NCBI GenBank assembly: GCA_022414725.1
Contig: CM039464.1
Location: 31,174,109 to 31,238,108, forward strand
Length of the DNA: 64,000 bases
Direction: 5' to 3'
Source: Microglena sp. YARC
Taxonomy: Eukaryota; Chlorophyta; Chlorophyceae; Chlamydomonadales; Chlamydomonadaceae
The translations under genes and the position numbers were made by a program. Within the stretch, counting starts at the first letter, position 1. Each line of letters starts with the position of its first letter. Below the pieces are notes generated by a model that saw nothing but the letters and a program-made list of their open reading frames with translations, did not search any database and was not told the DNA's origin. Positions 9,671-21,817 of the stretch are shown here, in pieces.

Positions 9671-12600
9671 TTACGGTGCCACTAAGCAGTCCAGGGCTTC
9701 CTGTCTTGCTCTTCTACAAGTAGAAAGATAGTCGGCTAGGTTGCTCCAAAAAGACTTAGTGCCATTTCCATTCATAAAGGTTCTGAATGTGGAATCGCAG
9801 AATTCCACATTCCATACGGTTAAGTCGGTATCCTCATGGACATGCCTATAAATATCTGTAAACAGCTTCTGGTAGCGGAGGCGAATATCATTATAAAAAG
9901 GGCACTCAAACATATGCATTTCATCCTCAGGTTTTTGGAACCCACACATTTGACAGTGTCTCATTGAGCGAGGGATGTGTGCTCTATCCCACCACCCTCA
10001 TTCTTTCTGTGTTCAGCCAATGGGAACCCATTCTAAACTGTGCTATAGAACGAATCTGATCCTGCTTATGTAAGGCGGATGTAAAGGGAATCAAGCCATT
10101 CTCATCATTGCTGTTGGCTGCGAACCATTTTTGGTATCGGAGGCGTTTAAAGCCAACCCTTCTCTCATCAGGGATGTCTCTAACTGCATTGGTGTCACAT
10201 GGGTACTTAAACCTCCATGACTCAAAAAACTTCAGACATAATACCTTCGACATCGACAGCCTCCAAAATGTTGATGTTTTTACTGGATCCTAGCTTGTGG
10301 AGAGCACAACGCAAGTCATGAACCCAGCCAGTGTTGGAGTCAAAAGATTCCTCAAGAGCCATTCTAATGAGATCCTCAGGTTCTTTATGTATGGTCTTGT
10401 TCCAGAAGCGCAAAGCTTGTTTAAGCCAAGCAAAACACAACGGGGTTCTACCCAGCTCTTCCATGATAATATTAGATGTAGTAGATTGGCAAACACCCAA
10501 CATTTGTTTAAGTATACCTCTATGCCATTTCTCACAAGCATGGTCATTTTGAGATAAGTGTGTTGTTCAGAATAGAAGGAGCCCACACCTCACAGCCAAA
10601 ATTCAGGATAGGTTGTACAAGAGAATCAAACAGGTGGGTGAGAATATCAATATTGTATATCTCCATAGTATGGCATCGCCTACGGAGCATGTGGTGTGCC
10701 TTTTGGGCCTTAGTGAGCATCCTAGAAAAAGCCGCTTTTGCACGATTGCTTGAGTCACCATCCACAAAGAGGGATCCCAGTAGATAAAAGATAACTTTGT
10801 AGAAAGTTGTGCTCCATCATAGACAAATTTGTAATCAGGATCCATGCGGGCCTCATCACAGAATTGCTTGTTGAAAACGACAATCTCAGTTTTTCTTTAT
10901 ATTCACAGCCATCTTAGTAGCCTCGCAGAAATCTCTCAGGCAGTCAAGCATCGCTTGCATATCTGCCGGGGATTCTGCCATTATAGCTAGGTCATCAGCA
11001 TAAAGTAACAGTTGCAGAATCTTTCCCCTAAGCTCAGCCCCTACATTTGGGAGCTTGGATTGGAGGAACGATTCAATTCTATCAATGAAACAGACCGAAT
11101 AGGAGTGGGGATAGGGGGTCTCCTTGTTTAACTCCTACAAGGGATGGAAAGGAGGATCCAATGTCCCCATGTAGGCGAACTTGGAAAACAACATGATTAT
11201 ACATGGACTTCAGAATACTGAGATAGGGGTCCTTGACTCCTAGCCTTGCTAAGCAATCCCATAGCAAGTCTCTGTTGACCCAATCATAAGCCTTCTTGAA
11301 ATCAACAAAAGCCACAAAGAGTGTTTTTTTCTTTTCTCTATATTTATCTACAATATGGTTAAGAATGAATGATGCATCTGCAGTACCCCTACCACTTCTA
11401 AATCCATATTGGCCAGCGGCTCTGAGGTTGAATTCTTCTGACCAATCATCTAGTCTACGTAGCATGCAAAGGGAGAAGATCTTTCCTATGGAGTTGCTCA
11501 CCGCAAGACCTCGATAGTTGTCCTTGTCATACACACTGCCTTTGGATTTGGGTACGGGTACCAAGGCAGCTGCAGCCCATTGGCTAGGGTAAGAAGTCTT
11601 CCAGATGAGATTAAACAGGTTAGTCATAGCTTGTAAAAATCGGGAGTTGGCTTCATGGGAAGCAAATCTGTACCATTCTGCAGGGATACCATCTACCCCG
11701 GGGGAGGAGTTTTTTCCGTAGGGATTGGAGAACAGAAAACACCTCCTGGGTGGTAAAGTCTTGACATAACCATGTTGGTGCGGGCCTCTATCTGAGGTCC
11801 ATCAGCTTGAGGGACAAAGTCCCTAGCATCCAGACTTGGATCAATACCTACTTGCACATCAAAGAGGTCTGCAAAATAATCAGTCCAATCATGAATTGTG
11901 ATGTCTGCCGTAGTGGCCTTGGTAGGCTCACGCACGTCTTTCCAAAAACTTTTTCGGATTATGCCGAAGATTCGTATGAAGGTTCTCCATGCGTGTTTCT
12001 AGCCACTTCCTCTTCTTTCTTCTGAGAATCCTCTTGTACTCCTTTTGCATAGAACCAGCCAAGTCAGAGCTAGAGCCATGTTGATGTTCTGCTTGGCTTG
12101 CTGCCTGTCTAGCACGATTGCATTCATCATCATACCATGCGTTCACGGGCCCGTGCTTACGCTTAGCTACAGGTTTGTGACATGGTGTGCATTTGCTTAT
12201 GGCTAGTTCAATAGCACTAGCAATCCCCTTCTCTGAATCTTCCATAGATGAGCTATGGAGTGCATTGTCAAGTAATCGGTTAACGTCTGGGTCACGCTTA
12301 ATTGTGTGTGCATACATCTGGACATAGTTGTCTTTCCATTTCAGTTTGGGCGAAGGTTTACCACCAGCAGGTGTACTAATAGTACCTTGAGAAGGCCTAA
12401 GGGCAGCATCTGGTATGTGGAGTGTGATAGGCATGTGGTCAAACTTTCCACCCCCGGGCCTGAGAGGGCAGTCATGCTTGGGAGCCACACTAAACTTGAC
12501 ACCTGGGGTGTTGAGAAGACTAGGGGCGGCTAGCGCATAATCAATGACAGATTTCTTGTCCATGCCATCTGCAAAGAAGGTATGTGCACCTTGCATATCA

Positions 12601-13250
12601 CCTTCTGTTCTACCGTTAAGGATGATAAGACCAGTTACTACACATAGCTGGAGTAGGGCCCCCCCCAATCGATTGGGGGGAGCTGTGTCCATGCTACACC
12701 TCGGTTGAATGGTTTGGTTGGGGGCTGTACTATTGGTTTGGGATACTGGTTCATCTCCTAACTCGGTATCATCATTGTCCACACCAAGACCAACCCGAGC
12801 GTTGAAGTCACCCATCACCACAACGTTGCCTTTTTCCTGGAATTTCCCAATGATTTTACCTAGAGTGAGGAAGTGGTCCTCTATACTAATGCAGTCGTCA
12901 CCATGTTTGTAGTATGAGCTGTTAGCATGTGGATATAGCACACACCAATGTGTGTTCCATGTATGCGAATCCATGCCATGCCTAATTCAGGTGCCTCATG
13001 GACTAAAGTAGCATTTAGGCAAGTGCGGACATAGATAGCGACCCCCCCATCCTTGCTCAACTTGGGGCGAGGGGCACAAGAAAGGCATTTGAAACCTGGA
13101 ATGTGGGGGGTGTCTAGCTGGCCACGCACCCCTGTGTGTGAAAACAATAAAATGTCGTGTTTTCTCACCACTTTCATTGCTGCACCGCAGCTGCTTAGAA
13201 CACTGAGTTGTCCTCTGATGTTCCATGCAAGGCACCTTAGTCCACTTCAT
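9671..13250 (-). pseudogene. LINE-3 ORF2: APE endonuclease and reverse transcriptase, frameshifted
   Basis: Reading from high to low coordinates, the ORF opens near 13250 with CLAWNIRGQL, typical of the N-terminus of an AP-endonuclease-type nuclease, followed by SKDGGVAIYVR, VVMGDFNARVG (about 12820) and a C-terminal KFDHMPITLHI block. The reverse transcriptase (KKAYDWVN, GVKQGDPLSPLL, YADD) and the C-terminal Cys/His knuckle follow as in LINE-1. The ORF is broken by indels near 12930, 11935, 11710, 11085, 10890, 10780, 10545, 10220 and 9985. ORF2 opens in the minus-one frame just before the ORF1 stop, with no ATG nearby. Translation by frameshift or reinitiation is therefore likely in active copies (inference). 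Confidence 0.85.
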
Positions 13251-13389
13251 GCATCAGTCGATGAGACACCTGAGGGGGGGGGGCCTTGTCCCGCACCTTC
13301 AGGAGTCCTCTATTGAACGAAACCCACTTAGAGGGGTCCCTCTTAGCTTCCAGAAACGCTGGAAGGTGTTCCTTGTGCAGCTTCAGCTC
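13237..13389 (-). pseudogene. LINE-3 ORF1, C-terminal part
   Basis: This 3' portion of ORF1 is separated from the rest by the Copia element. It continues the frame from 20679 exactly across the 5-bp duplicated AGCTC and encodes a basic tail (LKLHKEHLPAFLEAKRDP, then KWVSFNRGLLKVRDK) ending at a TAA at 13237-13239. Confidence 0.8.
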
Positions 13390-13772
13390 TATCAGCTAGA
13401 AAGCACTTCGAAGAGTGGAGAGAGATGTATGCAGCGGAGACAGACGCGCCAATCTATACACGGAGACAAGAATAGCGTTACAAGGACAGGCGGACGCCAA
13501 AGAACACCAGCGGTGGGAGAGGCGGATGCCTGTAACCTGACTAGACCCTAAGTCAGGAAACTTAAGCCAGGCACCGGCTATACAGAGTGTGTCAGTGAGA
13601 GACCGATGACGCAGTCAACAGGAAGCTGTCACCGTGTCATGAAGGATGACACAGTCTACGGGAAGCTGACACAGTACAGACAGAAACACTGTCTGGGCCG
13701 ATAGTTCTAAGGAAGTACATAAGTAGTCACCAAGTCATAAAACGCGTGAGAGCACCGCAATTCATGCTGACA
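13390..13772 (-). repeat. Copia-1 3' LTR
   Basis: 383 bp. In sense orientation it starts TGTCAGC and ends GCTGATA. Nearly identical to 20296-20678, with one difference noticed (ACGCGTGAG versus ACACGTGAG). Flanked outside by AGCTC. Confidence 0.93.
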
Positions 13773-14095
13773 CTCCACCTATGACACAGGTGACATACAA
13801 TACTACCTCTCCACCTATGGCACTGGGGACATAGAACTATATGTAACATATATAAAAAAAAAAAATCAAAGAACTCCAAGAAAAAATCGAGAGAACTTCA
13901 AATGGAACCCAAAGGGTTATAGGAAGGAATGAAACAAGGCAAAAAATTCTAAAACAATTTGCCAAGCATAAAGAGAGGAAAAACTAATATCAAAAATGGG
14001 TAACAACGGTATAGAAAACCCGATCCGGGAATAGGAACCTAATGCCAAACTTTGATAACGAAAAGAAACTAATATGACCAAATGCAAGGATGACC
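13773..14095 (-). other. Copia-1 3' untranslated region
   Basis: Sequence between the pol stop and the 3' LTR. In sense it includes an AT-rich segment and CCCGGATCGGGTTTTCTATA, shared with Copia-2 near 42195, and ends in the short purine tract AGGTGGAG next to the LTR. Confidence 0.7.
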
Positions 14096-17000
14096 CTAAG
14101 AAGAAGCGGTCATACCTAACATGCGGACAAACCTCCAGAACACAGCAGGATCAAGGGGCTTGGTGAAGGGGTCAGCACAGTTATCCACGGTGTTAACATA
14201 GGCAACATCCAGTGAACCATCCTCCACCAGCTCCTTGATGTAGTGATGAATAACATCAATGTGCTTGCTGCGAGGCAGGAGCTGCCAGTATTTGGCCCAA
14301 CTTAGAGACCCTAAGTTGTCACCCTGAATGGTAACCAAAGCACAAGGCAGACCCAGATCCACCCTCAATTTCTTCAACCATTGGACCTCCCTGGCAGCCT
14401 GGGACAGGGCCTGATACTCAGCCTCACTAGAGCTAATGGCAACAGTAGGCTGCCTCTTGCTCATCCAGTTCACTATGCACCCCCCAGCTAGCACAGCAAA
14501 GCCAGTCTGAGACCGCCTGTCAGACCCATCATCAGCAAAGGATGAGTCACTAAAGACAGTAAAAGAGAACTCAGGGTTGTGGGTGTAAGTGAGACCCAGG
14601 TGGGAATGTGTTCTCAAATACAAGAGCAACCGCTTGGCAGCCCCCAGAGAGGGACGGTAGGGTGAGCAGAAAACCTGGACAGGTAGCTCACAGCAAAAGA
14701 AATATCAGGCCTGGTGCAAGTAGCCAGGTATAGCAAAGCACCCACAAGAGAGAGGTACTGGCTATTAGACGGCAGGGGTTCTCCAGGGGCGTCAGAAACG
14801 GTGGACTTGGCCATGGGGGCAGCAAACCTGGGTGGGGCAGCATCAGTAAGACCAAACTGCTCCACCAGATCAACAATGTAGGTGTGCTGAGAGATGTTGA
14901 TCTGAACACACCTGCCTTCAGAATCAAGTGTAACATGCATGTCCAAAGAGAGGAACTGAACCGGAACACCCATCTCTTTGACCTCCCAGCCAGCCTTTTC
15001 CATAGCCTGGATAAGCAACACATACCTATCCAGCACACTAAAAGCACAGATAAAATCATCAACATAGGTCAGAACATAGCTCCACCCACCATCAGAATCC
15101 TTCCTAAAATACAGAGCAGGTTCAGCCTTGCACATAGTGAAGCCGTGTGCAACCAGAACCCGCTTGACATCCCTACTCCAAGCCATGGGTGCCTGCTTCA
15201 ATCCATAAAGAGACTTGAGCAGCTTGCACACAAGGGGAACACCGTTGGGACCAAGGTGCTGAAAGCCCTCAGGCTGGCGGCAGTACAGATCCAGACCAGG
15301 TTCCATCTTAGCGTTCAGAAATGCAGTTTTGATGTCCAGCTGCCGAACAAACATCTTTCTATGAGTGATGGCAGCCAGGAGCACCCGAAGACCTGCTTTA
15401 GAGGAGACAGGGGCATATACGTCATGAAAATCCAGCCCAGGACGTTGCAGAAAGCCACGTACCACAATACGTGCCTTGAAGCGTATAGAACCATCAACCC
15501 CAATCTTCTTCACAAATAACCACCTGCCTGACAGGATCTTTTGCTTACGAGGCTGTGGAGTGAGTACCCAAGTACCATGGGCATGTAGGGAAGCCATTTC
15601 ATCCTTCATAGCAAGAAGCCATTGATCCCTGTCAGGGTTGGTAGGGAGCATGGCAGCTTTATAGGTTAGTTCAGTGGAGGGGGCAACAGATGCTCCCACG
15701 TACAAGCAGTTTACTTGTACATGAGCAGCGGGGATATCAGCAGTATCAGCAGTAACCGGTAGTAGAGCCCCCAGTGCAGAACTACTGCCTGGTTGAACAG
15801 GGCCGGCCTTATTTGCCTCTAATTCAACGAAGCCTGGGTCGACCGGAACACCCCAGCCATACGCAGTATCGGAGCCTGACCAATGATCAAGATCATCACT
15901 TGCACTATCGGCAAAGGCTACATCATCACCCGGGCTCCCGATTAATCTATCAGGAACGGCAGGAGGCGAAGCGCTCACCAACCCCTTCGAGCCATCCAAG
16001 ATGATTGGAGCAGGGTGACTATTAGACAATGGACCTATAAGAGGCTCCACTATGATCTGAGATTGTCGTAATCCTAGAGCTTCACCGACGGAATTTGACG
16101 CAGAGGAGGGCCTGGCGACCCCCTGAGATTCGGCTAAGATTTTATCCGTAGGAACTGCAGAACCTCGCCCGCCCAGTGCATTCTCACGCAATACAGTACC
16201 AGCAGCCCCTGACCTGGGACGCAGAATCATCCTATGGCCAGGACAGTGGTCAACAATTGGGGAAAGCAAAGGATCTAAGGAATGGCCCGCAGCCTCAGGC
16301 ATGTGTCCGTTGATAGCGGCAGGGATGCTAGAAACATACGGCGACCCGTCATAGGGAGGAAGCCCAGGAATACAGTTATAGCTAAACTGTTCATAGAAGA
16401 GTACATCACGACTCTCTACTACCTGGCGCAACTTAGGAACCCAAATAAAATAACCCTTACTCACCAGAGAATACCCAACCAGTCTACCAGATAACGCCCT
16501 TTCGTCCAGCTTGTTACGTTTCTTCCCATTGACTAACGTGACATAGCAGGGGCATCCAAACACACGTAACAACGACACATCAGGCATCACCCCATAAAAC
16601 AACTCATAAGGTGTCTTGCGTCCCTGATTGGGCAGTCGGTTACGAAGGTAACAAGCAGCTAGGAAGGCATAAGGCCAGAAAGACTTAGCTAGCTTTGATT
16701 CCAGGTGGATACTCCTAGCTATAGACTGCAAGACCCCATTATACCTTTCCACAGTTGCGTTCTGCTGGGCAGTGTACACCAACGATAACTCATGTACTGC
16801 CCCAACCGATATCAGCCAATCCTCGAACCATTTAACTATAAACTCCTTGGCCCTGTCAGATCTCAGACACTTAAAGGCAAACCCCTGCAGCTGATTTGAC
16901 CATCTGAGGATGATAGTTTGGACTGCTAAGGGAGCTTCATCCCTGGTCCTCAAGCACAATACTTCAGCAAAGCCAGAGAATTGGTCTATGAGGCACAGGA

Positions 17001-18046
17001 TGTAAAACTCCCCACGCAGACCCCTAATATGAACTGGTCCCATTATATCCAAGTGAAGTCGTTGGAGAGGTGCACGGATCTCAGTTTTGCTTTCTTTAGG
17101 AAAAGGGAGACGTTTGCCCTTAGCCTTGTGACAAGCATCACATGGGATCTTACCCAACTTTTGCACTTGACCCAGACTGAGGGGTAAGTTCTTAACCATA
17201 CCACTCTTGACAAGTTTGTGTAAGGCACTTACATTACATTACATTACATGTTAAAGTCTACTTGACACCGCGAGGGTGTATGAGACTCTGTGCTTTAAAC
17301 AAAAAGAAAAAGCACCCACAAAGCAAAAAACCCCATTACATCAGGGGTGTGTCGAGGACAAACAAACCAAACTCCCAACCACCGTTTTGGTGGCGTAGGT
17401 ATTAAACCCCTTAGAGCAGGACCCAGATCTCAACCACTTACAGTGGCGGAGGTAAGAAGCTAACAGCTAAGGCACTATAGCCGGGATGACCCAACCGCCT
17501 ATGCCACAACCATGCAGGAGTGGTAGGGAGAACAACTCCACCGTCCTCATCAACATCAAGTGCAAACGCTGGATAATTGTCAGCAACTCTTAAACAACGA
17601 CTGGAGGTGTGACAAGGCCTACATGCAAACTTGTACACACCATCACTGGAGGCAGGGAAGGACCAGAGAACAGAAGAGTCCTGAGTGGCAGTGCAACTAA
17701 GACTATCAAAAGAAACCTGGCAGTGGAGAGAATGAGCCACAGCATTTACTGACAGGAGATTCACCGGACAGTGAGGGATATAAAGAACATTGGTTAGAGT
17801 GATTGATGTTGGTAACCAATCACTACATAACACAATGGATCCCTTACCCTCTGACCGTTGAATCACCCCGTCACCAAATCGAACCGTAGGCCCAACAGCA
17901 GAAGATTCAAACACAGTGAACAAAGACTTATCACCCGTGATTGACATTCCAGCTCCAGAGTCCACATGCCAGACACCCTCAGAAAGACTAGGGCTACACA
18001 CGTTAGAGAACTTCGTAGTGCAAGAGAATAGGACAGAGCGTACCTC
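14096..18046 (-). pseudogene. Copia-1 pol, disrupted by LINE insertion and a frameshift
   Basis: Pol follows gag in the same frame after a UAG. Protease: HVDSGAG near 17950. Integrase zinc region: WHRRLGHPGY, cut by the LINE, then CDACHKAKGK. Catalytic DDE in LHLDIMGP, LRSDRAKEF and ATVERYN. RT: QLDIKTAFLNA and YVDDFICAF. RNase H: VFSDSSFADDGSDRRSQTG and SSSEAEYQAL. It is broken by the LINE fragment (17230-17467) between HPGYSAL and HKLVKSG, and by a 1-bp deletion near 14640 (TGG-GGG-CTG where Copia-2 has TGG-GCA-GCA). It ends TAG at 14096. Confidence 0.92.
17230..17467 (-). mobile_element. LINE-6: LINE 3' UTR fragment inserted in Copia-1 pol
   Basis: About 238 bp containing the ATTAC-repeat tail and most of the LINE 3' UTR, with no coding part. 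A 9-bp target duplication TAAGGCACT lies at 17221-17229 and 17468-17476. It is the third and youngest layer: LINE-3, then Copia-1, then this fragment. Confidence 0.93.
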
Positions 18047-20260
18047 CTAGTTCTTGGACATGGCGTACCCATCAATCTGAGCCTGCAAGGAGGACAACTG
18101 CTTGCGAGTCAGCGAACCTGGAAGGGCCAAGGCAACGGGCACGGGTTCAATGCCCGGTGCACCAGCCTTGGCCTTTCGCAGGTGCGGATGTTTCGTCCAG
18201 CAACGGTCCTCCGAGTGGCTCGTTTTGGAAAGACAGGGGCCCCAAGTGCAATCCAAGCGCCTCTTGGTAGTCCCGGAACCCTGAGGACCAGGTCTCCTGC
18301 CACGCTGAAAAGCAGCATTGGCAGGGACTTGGGGAGGATCGCGGGACCAACCAGGATGCCTCGGATCAGACTTAGGGAGAGACACGTTCAAGAAATCTAA
18401 TGATCTATATGCTTCCAGACAGGTCCAGTAATCAACAGGCTGGTTCTGATGCAGTGCGAGACCAAACTGTAGCCGCAGAGAGTCGAAGCGGGGGTGCATG
18501 ATGCCATTAATAATAGTATGCATGGCATGGCGCTGAGGCTGTGGGTATCCCGCACTGCGGAGGTCAGTGCACAAGCCCCGGACCCTGCGAAAGAACACAT
18601 CCACAGGTTCAGAGTTGTCCATGGTTGCACGCCGAAGCTCAACAAGCATGAGAGGGACACGAGCAGCAAGAGCATCAGAACGCTGTCTTCGGATATGCAA
18701 GAAGATATCCCGAGGAGTGGCAAAATCCTGATACACATTGACCATCGCATCCGTCATGTTCGCAAGCATCATAGTGAGACACATGAACTCCTGACGTTCC
18801 AGGGGCAGGGCACTAAAACCCAACAGTGCAGGATCTACACGAGACTCACCATGAGAGGCCGAGGGTCCAGCAGCAAGAGGATCAGGCACAGGAGCATACG
18901 AGGCACGAACCGACATAAAATACTCGGCAGCAATGCCAGCATCATATGCGCGCTGATCATCTAAGTTCCTAATGAGATCTAAGGAACGCGCAACACTCGC
19001 AACGAGCTCGAAATCAGGCCTAACAGGAACAAAACTGAGAGGGACCTTCACATACTGATACCCTCGGAGATCATTGTTCCTACGCCCAATCCCACCAAAG
19101 GTAACACCTCCAGGGGAAGGGTAGTTAATCCCTGCCTTCACAGATCCTAGAAAAGCACGACACTCATGACCCAGCTCAGAGTAAGCCATCACACGCTTAG
19201 GGCGACCCTTTCTATCTAGATTAGCCCGAGTGGCTGCCTCATCCAGCCTACCGTACAAAGTGCGATCAAGAGAATTTCCAGCATACTGGGCTTGGCGAAT
19301 AAGCCGGCAGTCCCGCACAGCCAGCCGCACAGGTGGTGTGCCATCAAGCAGATGTTCCCAGGATATGCCGGACAGCGTAGGATTCATAGACGGCGGAGGG
19401 CCAGGCGCAGGTGGCAGATCCACCGGTGGAGGTGGAGGGGGCTCCTGCGAGGTGCCAGCAGCAGATCTGTGGACACTCGTGGCAGCAGCCTCGCGAGCCC
19501 GAGTATGGTAAGCACCAAGAGCCCGCTCTGCAGGGTTGCGAGCCTGCTCTGCAAGGTTGAGTAGAGGACCCAAAGGACCAAGAGACGAACTCCGCAGCAA
19601 AGACGGCTTGACCACCTCAGGTAGGTCCGGTGGAAGTGGCGCAAGCAGAGCGGCAGACGGAGGCTTGAAGACCGCAGGAGAAGGTGCCAATTGAGGCTCA
19701 TACACCGGAGAGACAGTGGAGGTGTGGAAAACCCTAGTAGCAGAAGAGGGAGTGACTCCACCGAAGTCGCCACTTCTGGCACTCTGTAGATCTTCCATAC
19801 AATCATCAGAGTAATCTTCCTCTGAGTCGTCAGACTTGCCGTAAGCATAGCCATCTTCATGGCTATGGAGAGCAAGGTCTACAGTGTCGTAGGTAAAGCG
19901 GGCATCAGCGGGTGGAGGCGACCTTGCATACTGGATAATCTGTGTGGAAACACAGCATAGGCGCATCAGAATATCCTCAACCTCAGGTCGGAGACGTTGG
20001 ACAAAAGGAGAAGGAGACGGAGAAATGGAGGTATTGGAGGGGGGGGTGGCTTCCATGATGGCGGAAGGAGACTCATCTCCGGCAGCAGAGGCCGCTGGCG
20101 CGCAATCATCTAGCCAATCAGTGGGAACACGAATCTTTAGAGGAAGAATTCGGTCGCATCCATTACTGATAATGACGCTCTCCATACCGCGCGACCAGGA
20201 AATACCATTCTGTGGGGTAAGTTTCTCGAAGCCGGCAGGAGGCCCACGCGGAAGTTGCAT
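18047..20260 (-). CDS. Copia-1 gag polyprotein (737 aa)
   Basis: An intact ORF from ATG at 20260 to TAG at 18047-18049. Gag would build the virus-like particle and package RNA. The N-terminus MQLPRGPPAGF is shared with Copia-2. A proline/alanine-rich middle (about residues 180-290) is followed by a conserved capsid-like region with LPLERQEFMCLTMMLANM. Near the C-terminus is a Cys/His motif C-X4-C-X5-H-X4-C (CTWGPCLSKTSHSEDRC), a spacing unlike the usual C-X2-C-X4-H-X4-C zinc knuckle. The ORF ends in SKN-UAG and continues in frame into pol, so a Gag-Pol fusion would need read-through. Confidence 0.9.
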   Translation of the reverse strand: MQLPRGPPAGFEKLTPQNGISWSRGMESVIISNGCDRILPLKIRVPTDWLDDCAPAASAAGDESPSAIMEATPPSNTSISPSPSPFVQRLRPEVEDILMRLCCVSTQIIQYARSPPPADARFTYDTVDLALHSHEDGYAYGKSDDSEEDYSDDCMEDLQSARSGDFGGVTPSSATRVFHTSTVSPVYEPQLAPSPAVFKPPSAALLAPLPPDLPEVVKPSLLRSSSLGPLGPLLNLAEQARNPAERALGAYHTRAREAAATSVHRSAAGTSQEPPPPPPVDLPPAPGPPPSMNPTLSGISWEHLLDGTPPVRLAVRDCRLIRQAQYAGNSLDRTLYGRLDEAATRANLDRKGRPKRVMAYSELGHECRAFLGSVKAGINYPSPGGVTFGGIGRRNNDLRGYQYVKVPLSFVPVRPDFELVASVARSLDLIRNLDDQRAYDAGIAAEYFMSVRASYAPVPDPLAAGPSASHGESRVDPALLGFSALPLERQEFMCLTMMLANMTDAMVNVYQDFATPRDIFLHIRRQRSDALAARVPLMLVELRRATMDNSEPVDVFFRRVRGLCTDLRSAGYPQPQRHAMHTIINGIMHPRFDSLRLQFGLALHQNQPVDYWTCLEAYRSLDFLNVSLPKSDPRHPGWSRDPPQVPANAAFQRGRRPGPQGSGTTKRRLDCTWGPCLSKTSHSEDRCWTKHPHLRKAKAGAPGIEPVPVALALPGSLTRKQLSSLQAQIDGYAMSKN

Positions 20261-20295
20261 TGTAAAGCAGTGGTAGAAGTAATAAGCCCGTAACC

Positions 20296-20678
20296 TATCA
20301 GCTAGAAAGCACTTCGAAGAGTGGAGAGAGATGTATGCAGCGGAGACAGACGCGCCAATCTATACACGGAGACAAGAATAGCGTTACAAGGACAGGCGGA
20401 CGCCAAAGAACACCAGCGGTGGGAGAGGCGGATGCCTGTAACCTGACTAGACCCTAAGTCAGGAAACTTAAGCCAGGCACCGGCTATACAGAGTGTGTCA
20501 GTGAGAGACCGATGACGCAGTCAACAGGAAGCTGTCACCGTGTCATGAAGGATGACACAGTCTACGGGAAGCTGACACAGTACAGACAGAAACACTGTCT
20601 GGGCCGATAGTTCTAAGGAAGTACATAAGTAGTCACCAAGTCATAAAACACGTGAGAGCACCGCAATTCATGCTGACA
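20296..20678 (-). repeat. Copia-1 5' LTR
   Basis: 383 bp, the promoter-bearing LTR for this minus-strand element. The sequence after its GCTGATA end begins GGTTACGGGCTT in sense. I see no usual TGG-type primer binding site directly after it. Confidence 0.93.
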
Positions 20679-21400
20679 AGCTCCTCAGGAGACAAGAAAT
20701 CCAGAGCTGCTATTCCGCTATCCTTGAGGAACCTTCGGTTCCTCACAATGGAGGAAGCATCGAAGCTGGAGGATACTGTGATTAGGGCAAGGCGGGGTCG
20801 TGAGGGATCCACCTTGCCTCCCATGCGTCGAGCGGACACAATAGTAAACTCTGCCTTGTCTTGCTCCTTCTGGGCGTAGGTGTTGTTGGCTTCTAAAGCC
20901 TGGGTGAGCTTAGACTTTACAGCCACCGCTAGCTGTCTGTCGTTCTCGTTGGGATCTTCAGGGATGCCTGAGATCCTGAATTGCATGTCGTAACCTGCTT
21001 GGTCTGGGGGGGCTGAGCCCGGTCGCTGGATGAGTGGCCGACTCCATGCAGATTCTTTTCCCCCTGCTGGGGGCACCACCGGCCGATCCTTGATAGCAGC
21101 TTCCAGGGCGGAAATACGCTTCTCCTGGGATACTATCGTATCCCTCTGGGCGTTCAGAGTGGCCTCTATGTTTGCGATCTTAGTGGTCTGTTTCTGAACG
21201 GTTTCCCGCATCTCACTCAAAAGTCCTTCCACCGACTTCAATGTTTGATGCGACTCTTTTTTAATCGAATCGAACGATTTGTCCAGTGTGGGTTTAAGCA
21301 CTGTAGCGTACCACATTGCAAACCACGGGGGGAGTGCACTATCCCCGGGTGATCCAGGGTCAATGCTCATGTCTTGCGTCTGACTTCTAGTTATTGTCAT
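20679..21400 (-). pseudogene. LINE-3 ORF1, N-terminal part (coiled coil and RRM-like)
   Basis: ORF1 starts with ATG at 21400 and continues past the Copia insertion to 13237, 289 codons in total across the break. It has a predicted coiled coil from about residue 40 to 100 (SIKKESHQTL, MRETVQKQTTKIANIE), then FRISGIPEDPNENDR and VSARRMGGK, then RFLKDSGIAALDFLSPEEL. This coiled-coil / RRM-like / C-terminal-domain layout is that of L1-type ORF1 nucleic-acid chaperones. It is interrupted at EEL by Copia-1. Confidence 0.85.
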
Positions 21401-21439
21401 AGCTATTCGCACAGGTTTAGTTGGGAGAGCAGCGAGTTA

Positions 21440-21817
21440 TTGGGTGCCGGGTGACAGGTGCATTTTTTTTTTGCAATATCTGATTACCAATATCTGATTA
21501 ACAATATCTGATTACCAATATCTTATTATTATCAATATCTTATTATTATCAATATCTATTACCAATATCTTATTATTATCAATATCTTATTATTATCAAT
21601 ATCTTATTATTATTAAATATCTTATTATTATTATCAATATCTTATTATTATTATTATCAATATCTTATTATTATCAATATCTTATTATCAATATCTATTA
21701 CCAATATCTTATTATTATCAATATCTATTACCAATATCTTATTATTATCAATATCTTATTATTATCAATATTTTTGCAATATCTGATTACCAATATCTGA
21801 TTACCAATATCTGATTA
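21440..21817. repeat. CAATATCTTATTATTAT satellite at the LINE-3 5' end
   Basis: About 20 imperfect units built on CAATATCTTATTATTAT, with flanking CAATATCTGATTAC variants, preceded by a run of T. It lies between LINE-3 ORF1 and the right-hand long direct repeat, and therefore appears to be inside the inserted LINE, as a 5' UTR or an insertion by-product. Confidence 0.85.

Larger units (their letters stand above)
13390..20678 (-). mobile_element. Copia-1: complete Ty1/copia LTR retrotransposon with nested LINE fragment
   Basis: Two 383-bp LTRs (13390-13772 and 20296-20678) differ by one base by eye. They flank gag and pol in the order gag, protease, integrase, RT, RNase H, the copia order. 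A 5-bp target duplication AGCTC lies at 13385-13389 and 20679-20683. The element sits inside LINE-3 ORF1 and has itself received a LINE fragment at 17230-17467. Pol also carries a 1-bp deletion near 14640. The purine tract before the 3' LTR reads AGGTGGAG. Confidence 0.95.
9385..21817 (-). mobile_element. LINE-3: near full-length LINE split by a nested Copia element
   Basis: The most complete LINE copy in the window. Its 3' tail is at 9391-9412, ORF2 at 9671 to about 13250, and ORF1 runs across the Copia insertion (13237-13389 plus 20679-21400). The 5' end includes a satellite-like tract to about 21817. Without the Copia it is about 5.1 kb. The outer boundaries are set by the long direct repeat 9306-9384 / 21818-21887. 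Several single-base indels break ORF2, so it is defective. Orientation is opposite to the host gene. Confidence 0.85.

Noticed and set aside
9671..9964. Treating the short ORFs in the LINE copies as separate host genes
   Set aside because: They are frameshifted pieces of one LINE ORF2, alignable to the other copies along their whole length.
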